64,000 nt of DNA from Blastobasis lacticolella (GCA_905147135.1 LR990061.1:9834026-9898025); one strand, 5' to 3'. Positions 11,483-23,562 are shown, counted from the stretch's first letter. A program made the numbers and translations. Notes: generated from the letters alone by a model not told the origin.

Positions 11483-12123
11483 TCACCGCTTAGAGAGGTA
11501 CCTATGTACGGACATCGAAAAGCTTAACGTTATGTAGTCCTCTCTGGCGTTATACGTGGATGCCACGTTGTTAATTCGCTAACTTTGGTTATGAGCGTAA
11601 AAATAAGTACGCGTGCGAAAAGTATGCATAACGTATTTATTATTTACACTAGAAACGTAATAGATACTTACAAGAATTTGCATACTGTGAGTTAAAAAAC
11701 TTACTCCTTTTTTACACATTTTTTTATTTATTTCAGTGACGTTGCACGGTGATGTAACTGCTAAATTTTATATAATTTGCAGACTGTGAAAAATGGGACA
11801 CCTCCAACTGTCGCGCCATTTTTGTCTATTTGACGTTGGCATTTTGCAGTCCATTGATCGGACGGTCGGATGATCGGACGGATTGATTGAAAGGTGACTA
11901 GGCCAACGCAGCGAGTTTGATGAGAGGGGGCGATGCAAGTAGGTACAGAATAGAAAATTTCATAGGTACGGATATTTCAACGCGCGTAGGAAACGCGTAT
12001 GTCTGTTTGGCCTTTAATAGACAGTGGCCTAACCGTAGTATAGCATTCATCATTTTATGAAAAAATGAAAGGTGCCTACTTATACCTAGCTAAAGGAAGG
12101 ACCTAGAAAAAACAAATTCTCAC

Positions 12124-12207
12124 TGATAAGGCCGCTCCCCTGAATGAGTCCGCATATGCGTCGTCACACTCGAGCTCTGGCTAAATCGTCGGTCGCAGAT
12201 TGGACAC
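12124..12207 (-). CDS. gl: Glass exon encoding finger 3
   Basis: An 84-nt exon with acceptor TTCAACAG and donor GTGAGA. It encodes [20 protein letters not shown] and HSGERPY. In the family this finger belongs to the DNA-contacting C-terminal group. Frame 1 nt + 27 codons + 2 nt agrees with both neighbours. Confidence 0.94.
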
Positions 12208-12504
12208 CTGTTGAAGAAAAATATGCTTAGGTACTTACATAAAATTATGCTACAATGTTTCTTACGAAAACTTCGAATTTTTGTGAGTGTGGTCTAGAAG
12301 AAAGCTCCTTGGAGCTTAGGTATCTATATATTTTTAGCTGTTGCTAACATTCAGTGCTCACTATATATGATAGGTTTCTATGAGGACTTTCTAACATACC
12401 TAAGCATACCTATTCGTCGAAAGATCAAATGGCGCATGCATGATAGATATCAGATGGATTTCATTTACAGTCAGTTTAGTCAGTCAGTACATTTAGTTTC
12501 AAGA

Positions 12505-12735
12505 TATTCTTTTTTATGCTATTCACTGACAAATGAGCAGATCTGATGGTAAGTGAAAACTGTCGCCCATAACATCTACAATTCATACATTTAAGTTGTA
12601 GGTTACAAAAATGCAGGACCGCAGGTGGGTTGTCACTGTGAAGACTAAGATGAAATGCCTCATACCTGTAATTGCGCTGGCTAATAAACCGGAACTATAT
12701 GTATTACATCATTGGGTCGCTTTGGCCTGATACAA
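12505..12735 (-). repeat. Interspersed repeat F (LINE 3'-end type)
   Basis: Reverse copy of a repeat ending in GGGCGACAGTTACCGCTTAC-like sequence; other copies at 16580-16830, 19085-19380 and 38165-38460. No coding sequence. Confidence 0.65.
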
Positions 12736-12890
12736 ATAAATAAATAAAAGAAATCAATAGAAAATGAAATTGTTGCTTGGCGGCAGAAATAGATAAGGCG
12801 GCAGTACTAACCCAGGCGGACTCCTTAGGCTTGACAGAGTCCTACCTGATATAGATTTTTGATTACAATTTTTTTATCGAATACACTCAC

Positions 12891-13108
12891 CGAAACGGCT
12901 TCTGTCCTGTATGCGTCCTAACATGCGCTGTCAGGTTAGCAGCCTGCGAGAAGCTCTTGTTGCAATCTCCGCAGCGGTACGGCCGTTCGCCGGAGTGCGT
13001 GCGGAGGTGAGTCTTCAGCGTGCTGGGGCGGGCGTAGGTCTTGCCGCAGATGCGACAGAGATTGGGCTTCAGTTCGTCGTCTTCGGAGCACCCGCTTAGG
13101 GCTCCAAC
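12891..13108 (-). CDS. gl: Glass exon encoding fingers 1 and 2 (main evidence for the gene)
   Basis: A 218-nt exon with acceptor CACCCAG and donor GTGAGT. After an acidic stretch ([10 protein letters not shown]) it encodes finger 1, [20 protein letters not shown], and finger 2, [20 protein letters not shown]. This five-finger series (predicted residues 339-471, split over four exons) matches the Glass family nearly residue for residue as I remember the Drosophila protein; related Krueppel-type factors differ in the finger helices. Glass is a nuclear DNA-binding activator needed for photoreceptor differentiation. The nine coding exons give about 480 residues, against about 600 in Drosophila, with shorter low-complexity regions. 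Confidence 0.95.
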
Positions 13109-13656
13109 CTGGGTGACGAGGGTGTGTTAGAGTGAACTGCAATTGCAGGGTTGCGGGTACCGAAACATGATTCGAAAACAGGTCTTATACTGTTAAGGGT
13201 CGTGGCTGCCACTAAAGTTTATACTTATAGGTATTTACATGAATGATCCACAATTGGTCGCGTCACTTACAAAGTAAGCACACATCAACATTACACTTTC
13301 ATTGCACATGTATATGTGCATGTTATATTATCACGGTTAGATGAAAGTGTAGTGAATAACCACGAAAGTCTTACAACCTATATCATATCGATATGCTCAA
13401 GTAATTTTACTACTTATAAGAAATTTTTTCCCCTGTATTTAAATTAATTTGTAAAGCAAACAAGCACCGTCGCTTCAAATGAGTCAAATAAATTTTTTAT
13501 ATAATATAATTACGATGCATATTCAGGTGAATGATATTCTCTATATAATTTGGAAGGTGCTCAAATTTTTTAGATACCATTAGAGTGAATAATAAGCCTG
13601 CTAGGTCAATACGTAATAGAAAAAGTCTACGTGACTAGGTATAAATGGCCACTTAC

Positions 13657-14070
13657 TTGTACTTTCCCTGCGCTCACGCACGGCGAGTACCCATAGTCCT
13701 GCGCATGCATCTGCCCCTGGTGATTCAGTATCGTGTATCCGTTTGCCATATTCGGGTCCTTCGACCCCTCAGCCAAATACAACTTCGAAGGCGACCTCTT
13801 CAAGCTCTGCCCCGTGTAACCTTTCTGATTGTACGAGTTCGCTTTTTGTTGGAACAGGGAGTAGTTTGCGTTCGGTTTTTGAGTGTTCTGCAGCTGGAGC
13901 GGTTTGAATGTGGATGTCGCAGTGATAAGGGGATCTGATTGGTTGGGAGGCCGGAAATCGGCTGTAAAGGAGTATGTGGCTGAAGGATACGGCGCCGTGT
14001 TGATAGAGCTCTGGCTTTGAGGGTACACCACGTTGACTGAGGGCGGTGATGTGTTTTGGTTCCATTGCAC
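13657..14070 (-). CDS. gl: Glass exon, central activation/linker region
   Basis: A 414-nt exon, phase 0 at both ends, with acceptor TTTACAG and donor GTAAGT. It starts VQWNQNTSPPSVNVVYP and contains SATYSFTADFRPP and a KSP/KRSP-type basic patch, all landmarks of the region before the fingers in Glass. It is serine-, asparagine- and glutamine-rich without predicted folded domains, as expected for a transactivation segment. The longer open frame to 14109 runs into intron. Confidence 0.93.
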
Positions 14071-14227
14071 CTGTAAAGGCGTTTGATACTTTAGTAATCC
14101 TGCAGGCATCCTTGCATGATTGCATCGTAAACGTAATCAACGACACTAATAGACTTATCGTATAATTATGTTCAACATAATGTCGGTAGAAGAAATGAAA
14201 TAAGTGTATAATTTATAGGTAAAGCAT

Positions 14228-14260
14228 TGGCGTCCGACATGGGACCGTCACCAACTAAAA
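14228..14260 (+). repeat. PBS-like motif, copy 1
   Basis: TTGGCGTCCGACATGGGACC followed by ACCAACTA. First of three similar motifs in one glass intron (also 14386-14420 and 15203-15240). The form resembles the primer-binding region of LTR elements, TGGCGCC-type, but no LTR was recognised beside it. Confidence 0.4.
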
Positions 14261-14559
14261 ATTTTGTTCGAAGGCACCAGTATAGTACTTATCAGTGTTA
14301 AACCTAACTATTAACAATAATAACTACGTAGGAATATCAAATATGTCATGTCATACAACAGACTCAAATTTCATGTTAGAAAAAGTTTGGCGCCCTACAT
14401 GGGACCAACTCCTACCACTACTACAGATACAGAAACGGCGTGCTGGTATGAATAGCTGCCACGACTGTTCAAATCTATTATTAGTTATATTCCTGCCTGT
14501 ATTTTCCCCACCCATACGCCCATAAAGACACTGAAAATAATCAACGATTACATTTGAAG

Positions 14560-14810
14560 GGTAGAGGATATTGTTAGAAAGGCAAGCCCTTCGGCTTATG
14601 GTTTATTTGTTAATTATTATTTTTCGCTACTATTTACTCTTGCACTACTTACTAGTTCTTGTGAAACATTACCTCTTCCCAAAGGTTGTCTGGGAGAGAT
14701 CGCTTAAAGCGATAAGACCGCCTTTGCGCGCATGTATATTATGCTGTTTTTTGTAAATTGTCTTATAATATGTGTGCAATAAAGAGTTTTTACTTACTTA
14801 CTTATAAACA
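14560..14810 (+). mobile_element. LINE 3' UTR with GATAAGACCGCC signature
   Basis: Contains GAGATCGCTTAAAGCGATAA followed by GACCGCC, then AATAAAGAG and a TTACTTACTTACTT tail. The same 3' end occurs at 40585-40735 and, diverged, at 50725-50826 and 55238-55328. Confidence 0.7.
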
Positions 14811-14924
14811 TTTCTAACAAACTTAAACTAACATACCGACAAGGAATCCATGTCAATCGATATTTCAAGTAAGCAGTATTGATAAATACAGTTTAAAATC
14901 TGCTAGCGAATGTGGTCTGGGGGA

Positions 14925-15045
14925 CAGACCTGTATCATTATTTTGAATGGTGGAGAAGAGTGGTGTTGCTGATGCCCATAGACGGCGGTGACCGTTTTCC
15001 ATCAAGAGCTTGCCTGTTTGTCCGCCGTACAACATAAAAAAAAGA
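14925..15045 (+). mobile_element. LINE 3' UTR fragment
   Basis: GTTGCTGATGCCCATAGACG, then CCATCAAGAGCTTGCCTGTT, ending in AACATAAAAAAAA. The pattern is a common lepidopteran LINE tail. Confidence 0.6.
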
Positions 15046-15382
15046 AGAGTGACGCACTGCCATAAAATACTGATGCTTTTGTTCTAAGTTAAAGACATAT
15101 ATCTCCCTATCTGTATTTTCCTAATCTATAACACTAAACCTAATCCATACATACAACAGTTGAATAAATATTATAACGTTGTTTGTTTACTCGGTATGGA
15201 AGTTTGGCGCCCACCATGGGACTGACTTCAACCACTAATACTTTGGGCGGGTCTTTGTCGCGCGTGATATATCCCTCCTTACTTTTACCCAATTCGAAGG
15301 ACTTATCTCGATATCTAGTACGCGACTAGGCCCGTCATGCTACGCTAGGTCTAACTGTATGTAAAATGAATAAAGGAAAAAC

Positions 15383-15517
15383 CTGCGAGCATAGCTGGTC
15401 CGGCGGGCAGCCATGCATCGTCATGTTCATGGACACATTCACGCTCATTGTTGGGAATAGCGGCGCGCTGCCGTAGTGCTCGTAGTAGGGATAGCTGCCA
15501 CCACTGTTCACCATCAT
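15383..15517 (-). CDS. gl: Glass exon with the MSVNVSMNMTMH motif
   Basis: A 135-nt exon of 45 codons, acceptor CCAAACAG. It encodes MMVNSGGSYPYYEHYGSAPL and FPTMSVNVSMNMTMHG, a distinctive Glass motif, ending LCSQ. The donor is GTTTTT, which keeps the required GT but is otherwise far from consensus; frame and homology nevertheless place the junction here. Confidence 0.92.
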
Positions 15518-16255
15518 CTGTTTGGGGTAGTTGTGAGGTTAGTATTAATTGTATTTAATACCTGTGTTATGTTATTAGAAAATCAAAAAGCTCAAACTTT
15601 CACGGACAATTACCACAATATTTTAGTTTGCCCACTCACACTCAGATTCCATTAAATACTTTCATTCATTTATGCGCACACACACAAAGTTACACACACA
15701 CTTACACACACTCAATAACTTCATTTGCCTGGCATAATATCAAATTTCTTTTCTTTTTATTATGAGTGTTAGCTGTTTCCTTTTTTAATAGTAGGTTATA
15801 TTTTGTAAACTGAACTAATCATAGAAATTTTGTTGGTTTAAATATTGTGTTCGAGGGGAGGGAAGGTCCAGACCAAAACACATACGGCTATGCCGATTTT
15901 GCCTGCCTGTAAATTCGCTTATTTTCTTTTTATAATTTCTTGATTTCTTTACTTCAATCCTTTTTAGTAATTCATAGCTATAACATATTACAAAGATTTT
16001 GACTAAGATATTGACAGATAGCGCGTCACTGGTTGCAAACTAGGTACCTAAGTAACGGCTGCGTTTTGGTTGAGTTTTCGGGGTGCCACGGCACGGACGC
16101 ATATATTAGAAGTAGGACGCTATGTTGTAAACTAATACACAATAAAAGATAAAATTATGATTATAAATTTCCTAAGTTTTAACTACACTGTAAAACTCTA
16201 AACCGCAAATACAAAAAAAAACGAGCACATAAATATACGAGTAGGTAAAGGAAGG

Positions 16256-17798
16256 CTAAGTCAAGTTTTTTAGTTAGAGGTATTTACCTAATATTTATGA
16301 TCAAGCCCCATACCATTCTGATCTAGTTTATAAAATGAGTCTTTCATGAGTCTATAATAATCTATACTTACTTACACACCTGCTAAAAGATTTGTTTTTT
16401 GTTATGCATATTTTATTTGTTTGATCAAACTTAAATTATTTGAGAAAATTCTTCCACTAATAGAATCTACTTTCTTCCCGATTTACATAGAAACCCAAAG
16501 AAGTAAAAGAACCTATCGATTGAACGTGGGTGAAACCCGCAGGGGACCACTAGTTGGTGTATAATCGTGTTATAAAAACAGTGTAATCAGATGGTAGGAC
16601 TCTATCACGTGAGTACCACCGCCTTATCTATGATCTGTTTCGGTTTGAAGGATAAGGTAGCCAGCCCAATCACAGGCGTGGGACAATTCGTCTTAGTCCT
16701 CACAGTGACAATACAGCTGCGGTTCCGCATTTTTTTGCCTACAACCTAAATGCATGAGTCGTAGATGTTATGGGCGACAGTTACCGCTTACCATCAGGTT
16801 GGCTGTGTGCAATGATTTGCATAATATAAAAAAAAGTTTAAACAATTTTTATGTAACAGGTAGGTATGTACGAGATTTTGTCATAATTGATGTTGTGTTT
16901 GCAAACTATTTATTCTTGTATTTACCTATAATACAACTATGACCTGATTATCCAATAAATATACAGGTACTTGTCCTATAGGCAGGTATTAAAAATAACC
17001 GCCTGATTTTCAAATTGTTAGAGATTTATCCTGTAACGATTTTATTTAATATTTTAATCACTGTTCACTATTTCATTTTATTCACTATAGTGAACCTTCA
17101 AAATTTTTATTTAAAAGTCATGTAATGTTGTCAGCAAGGCAATCCTCTTGGGCCAGCTATTTTCAGCCTTGACATCCATCCATCAATTACAAAACTCGAT
17201 TCAAAGCTAAACCTATGGTATCTGGACGACGGCACTCTCGGAGGGGACGGTCTTTAACGACCTCCGTTCGAAAAAAAACGAGATAGTCTCGAAGTTTAAC
17301 TCACTCGCGCCAAATATCAAAATCCAAAACAAGGAATCTCTTTCCGTTTAAGGTGCCCCCATACTTACTGAATCGATTACTCCTTTAGTTGTTTCCCTAA
17401 GCAACAAGTTCAACAGCTTTCATGACCGCCTATTAAAGATTCATCCACATATCGCTATCACCATAATCCGTTTTTGTTTATTCGCCCCGAATGCTATATT
17501 CATTCTACGCTGTAGTCCCTTGTGGAAATATCCCCATCTTCTTTCATCACTCGACACCGCCATACAAACCACGCTGTCATCCATACTCAATTGCCGTTTT
17601 GATTTTCGTTCAAGGACCCAGGCCTCACTGCCCATCCGGTTTGGAGGCCTGGGAATTCGCAAAATTTCAAATTTATATCTACCTTCCTGTCCTCCGTACA
17701 TGGCACGCACCTTGACAATGAAAATAGTCACTCCGTCCTTATGCGGCGTCGCGGTGTCGTGCCTGTCGGAGGCCAGGAATGCTTGGTCTATCATCTGT
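16256..17798 (+). repeat. Segmental duplication, copy 1
   Basis: Matches 18248-20392 in the same orientation through an unclassified repeat, repeat F and a LINE RT fragment. It differs by small deletions (near 16602 and 17268) and by lacking the Helitron at 18577-19082. It ends abruptly at 17798, where a Helitron 3' end starts. Confidence 0.85.
17125..17790 (+). pseudogene. LINE reverse-transcriptase fragment (copy 1)
   Basis: Encodes QQGNPLGPAIFSLDIHPSIT and the catalytic WYLDDGTLGGD; about 90 bp are deleted near 17268 and the frame is broken afterwards. The C-terminus is cut at 17798. Paralogous to 19605-20545. Confidence 0.8.
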
Positions 17799-18054
17799 AG
17801 ACCGGTAGGTGTAGGGTAGGTGTAGGGTAGGTGTAGGGTAGGTGTAGGGTAGGTGTAGGGTAGGTGTAGGGTAGGTGTAGGGTAGGTGTAGGGTAGGTGT
17901 AGGGTAGGTGTAGGGTAGGTGTAGGGTAGGTGTAGGGTAGGTGTAGGGTAGGTGTAGGGTAGGTGTAGGGTAGGTGTAGGGTAGGTGTAGGGTAGGTGTA
18001 GGGTAGGTGTAGGGTTAGAACGCTACGCGAACGAAGTCGCGCCGGGTCCACTAG
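17799..18054 (+). mobile_element. Helitron 3' part with 11-bp minisatellite
   Basis: Roughly nineteen tandem copies of GTAGGGTAGGT (17806-18015), then GGGTTAGAACGCTACG and the hairpin CGCGAACGAAGTCGCG followed by CCGGGTCCACTAG. The CTAG end followed by T is the Helitron 3' terminus. No 5' end is present; the fragment is joined directly to the truncated LINE. Confidence 0.85.
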
Positions 18055-18247
18055 TTAAATATAAACTTTTCTTTGAAAAACGGTCACCTAAGTTTTAAGG
18101 GCCCGACATTTGGCCTCCTAAATTTAGGGGGTCACTTAACACGTTAGGAAACCCTTAAACAATGGTGAAAACGAAATTTATTTTAAGTGGCCCTTAAAAT
18201 ACGTTAAGTGTGACTTAAAATTTAGGGATTGTTGGTGAAATCGGGCA
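18055..18247. other. Spacer between duplication copies
   Basis: AT-rich unique-looking sequence with repeated AAATTTAGGG / CCCTTAAA words. No gene. Confidence 0.4.
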
Positions 18248-20392
18248 TAAGTCAAGTTTTTAAGTTAGAGGTAGGTACCTAATCTTTATGATCAAGCCCC
18301 ATACCATTCTGATCTAGTTTATAAAACGAGTCTTTCATGAGTCTATAATAATCTATACCTACTTACACGCCTGCTAATAGGTTTGTTTTCTGTTATGCAT
18401 ATTTTATTTGTTTAAACAAACTTAAATTATTTGAGAAAATTCTTTCACTAATAGAATCTACTGTCTTCCCGATTAACATAGAAACCAAAAGAAGAAACAG
18501 TACATATCCCTCGAGATAGCAAAGCTTCGGAATGAACGTGGATGAAACCCGCAGGGGACCACTAGTTGGTTTATAATCTACTATATAAAAATAAGTCGGG
18601 TTTTCCTTCCTGACGCTATAACTCCAGAACGCACGAACGATTTCCACGGTTTTGCATTCGTTGGAAAGGTCTCGGGCTCCGTGAGGTTTATAGCAAAGAA
18701 AATTCTGGAAAAATTTGAAAAGAAAAGCGGGAAAATCGTGTAGGGTAGGTGTAGGGTAGGTGTAGGGTAGGTGTAGGGTAGGTGTAGGGTAGGTGTAGGG
18801 TAGGTGTAGGGTAGGTGTAGGGTAGGTGTAGGGTAGGTGTAGGGTAGGTGTAGGGTAGGTGTAGGGTAGGTGTAGGGTAGGTGTAGGGTAGGTGTAGGGT
18901 AGGTGTAGGGTAGGTGTAGGGTAGGTGTAGGGTAGGTGTAGGGTAGGTGTAGGGTTGGTGTAGGGTAGGTGTAGGGTTGGTGTAGGGTAGGTGTAGGGTA
19001 GGTGTAGGGTAGGTGTAGGGTAGGTGTAGGGTAGGTGTAGGGTTAGAACGCTACGCGAACGAAGTCGCGCCGGGTCCACTAGTCGTGTTATAAAAACACT
19101 GTAATCAGATGGTAGGACTCTGTCAAGCCTGAGGAGACCGCCTGGGTGAGTACCACCGCCTTATTTATGATGTGTTTCGGTTTGAAGGATAAGGTAGCCA
19201 GCCCAATCACAGGCATGAGACAATTCGTCTTAGTCCTCACAGTGACAATGCAGCTGCGGTTCCGCATTTTTTTGCCTACAACCTAAATGCATGAGTCGTA
19301 GATGTTATGGGCTACAGTTACCGCTTACCATCAGGTTGGCTGTGTGCTCGTTTATCATTGCATAGTATAAAAAAAGTTTGAACTATTTTTATGTAACAGG
19401 TAGGTAGGTACGAGATTTTGTTATAATTTATGTTGTGTCTGAAAACTATTTATTCTTGTAGGTACCTATAATACAACGATGACCTGATTATCCAATAAAT
19501 ATACAGGTACTTGTCCTATAGGCAGATATTAAAAATAACCGCCTGTATTCACTATTTTATTTTATTTGCTAAAGCAAACCTTCAAAATTATTATTTAAAA
19601 GTCATGTAATGTTGTCAGCAAGACGATCCTCTTGGGCCAGCTATTTTCAGCCTTGCCATCCATCCCTCCATCCATCCATCAATTACAAAACTCGATTCAA
19701 AGCTAAACCTATATCTGGACGACGCGCGACGGCACTCTCGGAGGGGACGTAGATACAGTCTTTAACGACCTCCGTTCCTTCATCGCCAAATTCAATTCCA
19801 TTGGTTTAGAACTAAATTTTAATCAATGTGAGCTGTATATCTCAGACTTCAAATCGGAAGAGGAAGAAAACGAGATAGTCTCGAAGTTTAACTCACTCGC
19901 GCCAAATATCAAAATCCAAAACAAGGAATCTCTTTCCGTTTTAGGTGCCCCCATACTTACTGAATCGATTTCTCCTTTAGTTGTTTCCCTAAGTAACAAG
20001 TTCAACAGCTTTCATGACCGCCTATTAAAGATTCATCCACATATCGCCATCACCATAATCCGTTTTTGTTTATTCGCCCCGAACGCTATATTCATTCTAC
20101 GCTGTAGTCCCTTGTGGCAATATCCCCATCTTCTTTCATCACTCGACACCACCATACAAACCACGCTGTCATCCATACTCAATTGCCGTTTTGATTTTCG
20201 TTCATAGACCCAGGCCTCACTGCCCATCCGGTTTGGAGGCCTGGGAATCAGCAAAATTTCAAATTTATCTCTACCTTCCTGTCCTCCGTACATGGCACGC
20301 GCACCTTGACAATGAAAATATTCACTCTGTCCTTATGCGGCATCGAGGTGTCGTGCCTGTCGGAGGCCAGGAATGCTTGGTCTATCATCTGT
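18248..20392 (+). repeat. Segmental duplication, copy 2
   Basis: Second copy of the 16256-17798 block, longer in the LINE part and interrupted by a 506-bp Helitron. A CCATC microsatellite at about 19661-19681 is expanded compared with copy 1. Confidence 0.85.
18577..19082 (+). mobile_element. Complete non-autonomous Helitron (506 bp)
   Basis: Starts TCTACTATATAAAAATAAG after a host A and ends CCACTAG before a host T. It contains the 11-bp minisatellite (about 18740-19045) and the terminal hairpin CGCGAACGAAGTCGCG. Copy 1 of the duplication (about 16560-16566, TATAATCGTG) is the empty site, so both boundaries are known to the base. No Rep or helicase sequence. Confidence 0.92.
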
Positions 20393-20700
20393 CCTAACGC
20401 CGATCGTCGATAACGATAACGATATCGTCGTGCTGGCGCGTACCTCGGACAACGTATTAGTTTGGCCATTCAACGAGGTAACGCCGCCAGCATTCTGGAA
20501 ACGCTTCGGCTTGGCAGCGATCTAGAATCCGTTTTTTATATTTTGTGTAAATATTTTTTTGTGTAGAATTTTTATTTTGTTTGGTAGTTTTAAGTTTGTA
20601 CATATTGTAGTTATCTAAATTACCATCAACATAAGATGATTGTCTTCTGTTACTTATAGTTATAAAATGTTGTTAAGTCACTTTTATTTTATAAAATAAA
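19605..20700 (+). pseudogene. LINE reverse-transcriptase C-terminal half and 3' UTR (copy 2)
   Basis: Encodes DDPLGPAIFSLAIHP, a YLDD block broken by a small frameshift, then SLSVLGAPILTESISPLVVS, RFGGLGIS and a terminal GNAASILETLRLGSDL. Several frameshifts and stops. AATAAAGAG near 20696 marks the probable 3' end. Confidence 0.8.
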
Positions 20701-21529
20701 GAGTACCTCACGTATACCTAGATTAGAAATATCTCACTCACTTCACTATTTGAAAATATACTCACAAATTTCGAGTCAGTGCAGCTTCCACAGTTTAGAG
20801 AAGCCAAAGCACCAAATAAATATTCTCATACAAAGCGAAGCCACACTTTTCCATTCAATATTAATTACAACGATTTCATTAGGGCCACCCTCCGTTAACA
20901 TGTTATAAGTAGGTACTCTATGCTCGGGGTTCGAAATTACCTTTCAAATCTCCCCTTCCTATGTTGGTCTCGGGTTTAATAAGTTCGAGTGAGATGGAGG
21001 TATTTTTGAACAGAGCGAGTTATATCCGTCTCTGTCTTAATTGGAACGGTTATACAGGGTTTGCACGAGTAGTGCTGTCAAATATACCTATCGTACAATA
21101 CTACTGAATTTTTTATTCTGATATACGGTAGGTAGTATGGTTTTAGTGTAGAATAATATGACACGCTATGCAGCCCTTGCAGGCTAAGTGGAAATCTTTG
21201 TGGTTGCTGCTTATTTTATAATATTGAGGTCGCACATACACAGGTCCCCCCCTTAGGCTATTCCTAAGGGGTCGTCCTATCACTATCACGTCATAAAAAT
21301 AGGACGATCTATCTCTCCCATGTGTAATTACATAAGTACGAATAGAGGATTATGAGACAATCACGCGTCATTTTTCGTGCAGCGAAAAATTTAAGTAATT
21401 AGTTAATTGGTATTTTTTATTTATTTACTTATTTATTAATGCCTTCACGTTACAACTGGAGCAAGTAAATTTGTGTTGTAAAGCAACCTACCGGTATCGC
21501 AGTACCTAAAATAAGATTTCTGGGGCCTT
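20701..21529. other. Glass intron, no gene
   Basis: Nothing coding recognised. A short perfect hairpin, CCCTTAGG/CCTAAGGG with a 5-base loop, lies at about 21251-21271. Confidence 0.4.
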
Positions 21530-21648
21530 GAAACCGTTCGCATCCACGCGAGAGCTCGCCTTCTAATGCTTGTCTTTTCTATCTCAAGCAAATTACTACG
21601 AGTGTGAAAGAGATAGGTAGCGCTCGCGTGGATGTAAGCAGTCTCGAA
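21530..21648. mobile_element. Short MITE with CATCCACGCGAG inverted ends
   Basis: About 119 bp with imperfect terminal inverted repeats (GAAACCGTTCGCATCCACGC against GAGACTGCTTACATCCACGC). Confidence 0.6.
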
Positions 21649-22064
21649 AATACAGCCTCAATTTTTTTTTTATTAACAATACATGTGATGCTGGGAGAGG
21701 CTATTAGTATCCTAATACTATATATTGTATTATCTGTGGAGAAGCGATACACTAGCCAGCGGCGGTAAATAATGCATAAACGCATGACAGATACGACGAA
21801 TTGTGCATTTTTTACCGCACACCTGTAATAGAGAACGCCCATATCAAAATTATCTGCGTATGTTACGTTTTAATGGAAAAAGACAAATGTAGAGAGTAAC
21901 AACAATAAGATACAAAAATCCTTATTTGTTGAAACAAGTCCATTTACTTAGATTTCTGTGGAAAACCCACAAGAAGCCAATTTTACCAAACAATAAAAAT
22001 TTGTACAAACACCCCGTACATCAAACTCCCCACATCTCGCTGCCGCCCTAAAAGAGAGGCTTAC

Positions 22065-22179
22065 CTGTGGGTGTACCGCCTCCGCCGTGCAGTCTCCGTG
22101 GACGACGGCATGCTTGAGCGAGAGCAGGACGTCCGCCGCGTCCCCCCCGCCCCGCTCCCGGCATTCCCCCCCGTTGCTC
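22065..22179 (-). CDS. gl: Glass exon, GC-rich N-terminal region
   Basis: A 115-nt exon with acceptor GCCCCACAG and donor GTAAGC. After one base completing a lysine codon it encodes SNGGECRERGGGDAADVLLS and LKHAVVHGDCTAEAVHPQ. Frame (1 nt + 38 codons) fits both neighbouring exons exactly. GC content is far above the surrounding intron. A TACAA microsatellite lies just upstream of the acceptor (22200-22227). This part of Glass is poorly conserved, so support is mainly splice phase. Confidence 0.85.
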
Positions 22180-23391
22180 CTGTGGGGCGGAGTCGAGAGT
22201 TACAATACAATACAATACAATACAATAATAACGCGGAACCCAGCTACCGACCACCAGAATAAAATGAACTGGCTTCGCTATGGTTGCGCATACGAACTGG
22301 AGGCCGTTAAAAAGGTCAAAAGTTTATATGGGGTAGGTTGAGTAAGGTGCTGTCGTGTTTACTTACACCTGTGTGGGTTTGTTTACGGACGGAAATAGAC
22401 ATGGTGCGCAATTGATTTTCTTTCTTCCGTTGTCGAGCGCCGAGATTTGAGATGTAAGACGCTGTGGTTAAATGTTTGTGGAATTGTGTTTGAATATGAT
22501 TTCGGTCATGTAGCCGTCGTTCGGATCGCAAAACAAAATTTTGTATGGGGAAAGAAATGAATGTCAACAAATTTCACTTTGGCAATCTACTGAGATTGTA
22601 TGATCTAACTCCATTACATTAAATAACCTCCATAATACCTCCTAATACCTAATATTACAAACTATACATTGTACCTACTAATTATAGACTTAGCTAATTA
22701 TTATTGTAAAGAATGTTTTTTCGAGAACTTTAAATTGAAATAAATCAAAGAAAAAGGTATTTAGCATTAGTAATACCAGCTTTATTGGAATGATAATTTT
22801 ATGGCATTTATGTTTGAATATGATATCGGCAATGTAGCTGCAATGTAGCTCTTGTGTAGAGACTTGATATATCTCCAAAGAAAATTTTTCTTTCTCTACA
22901 CAAGAGACGAGTGACACAATCTTTGGTGTGTTATTAGCGAAATACGGCTGCAATTTTTGCGAAAAGTGTATGAAAATATTATATCAAGATTCGATCATCT
23001 ACGCACCAGTCACTGCAGCTACATTGCCGAAATCATATCTATATATATAAAAGAAAGTCGTGTTTGTTACAACACTTATAACTCGAGAACGGCTGGTCTA
23101 TATATATATATATATATATATACATAAAAGAAAGTCGTGTTTGTTACAACACTTATAACTCGAGAACGGCTGGACCGATTGCCATGGTTTTTGATTTGTT
23201 GGATTTGTTTCCTTCCCGAATAGCAGAATACATCTTAAAAACAATGAAAACTCGATATGTGTAATGAATACTTAATTTGGTGGTTTTATGCGAGTGCACA
23301 TTTTAATAACAATGCCGCGTCCTAGAAGATCTAATCTTTCCCAGCAAAGCCGTAATGCAATTAGGCAACGGAATATCGCGAGTCAATTAGT

Positions 23392-23562
23392 GTAGGGTAG
23401 GTGTAGGATAGGTGTAGGGTAGGTGTAGGGTAGGGGTAGGTGTAGGGTAGGTGTAGGGTAGGTGTAGGGTAGGTGTAGGGTAGGTGTAGGGTAGGTGTAG
23501 GGTAGGTGTAGGGTAGGTGTAGGGTAGGTGTAGGGTAGGTGTAGGGTAAGTGTACGGTAGGT
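23392..23562. repeat. 11-bp minisatellite GTAGGGTAGGT, array 1
   Basis: Tandem GTAGGGTAGGT with occasional 6-bp shortened units (GGGGTAGGT). It is read through by a long Thr-Pro-Leu frame on the minus strand, which is not a gene. Confidence 0.9.

Noticed and set aside
13645..14146. Alternative frames over the central glass exon
   Set aside because: Shadows of the 138-codon exon that matches Glass and fits neighbouring phases.
17791..19079. Thr-Pro-Leu repeat proteins on the minus strand (also 23383-24341)
   Set aside because: Eleven-residue periodicity is the translation of the 11-bp Helitron minisatellite read through all frames.
20755..20860. Minus-strand open stretch ending TDSKF before GTGAGT
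   Set aside because: No acceptor at its start and no fit to neighbouring glass exon phases.
22316..22570. Possible alternative first exon starting MSISVRKQTHTG before GTAAGT
   Set aside because: Its phase does not fit the adjoining glass exon and no other support exists.
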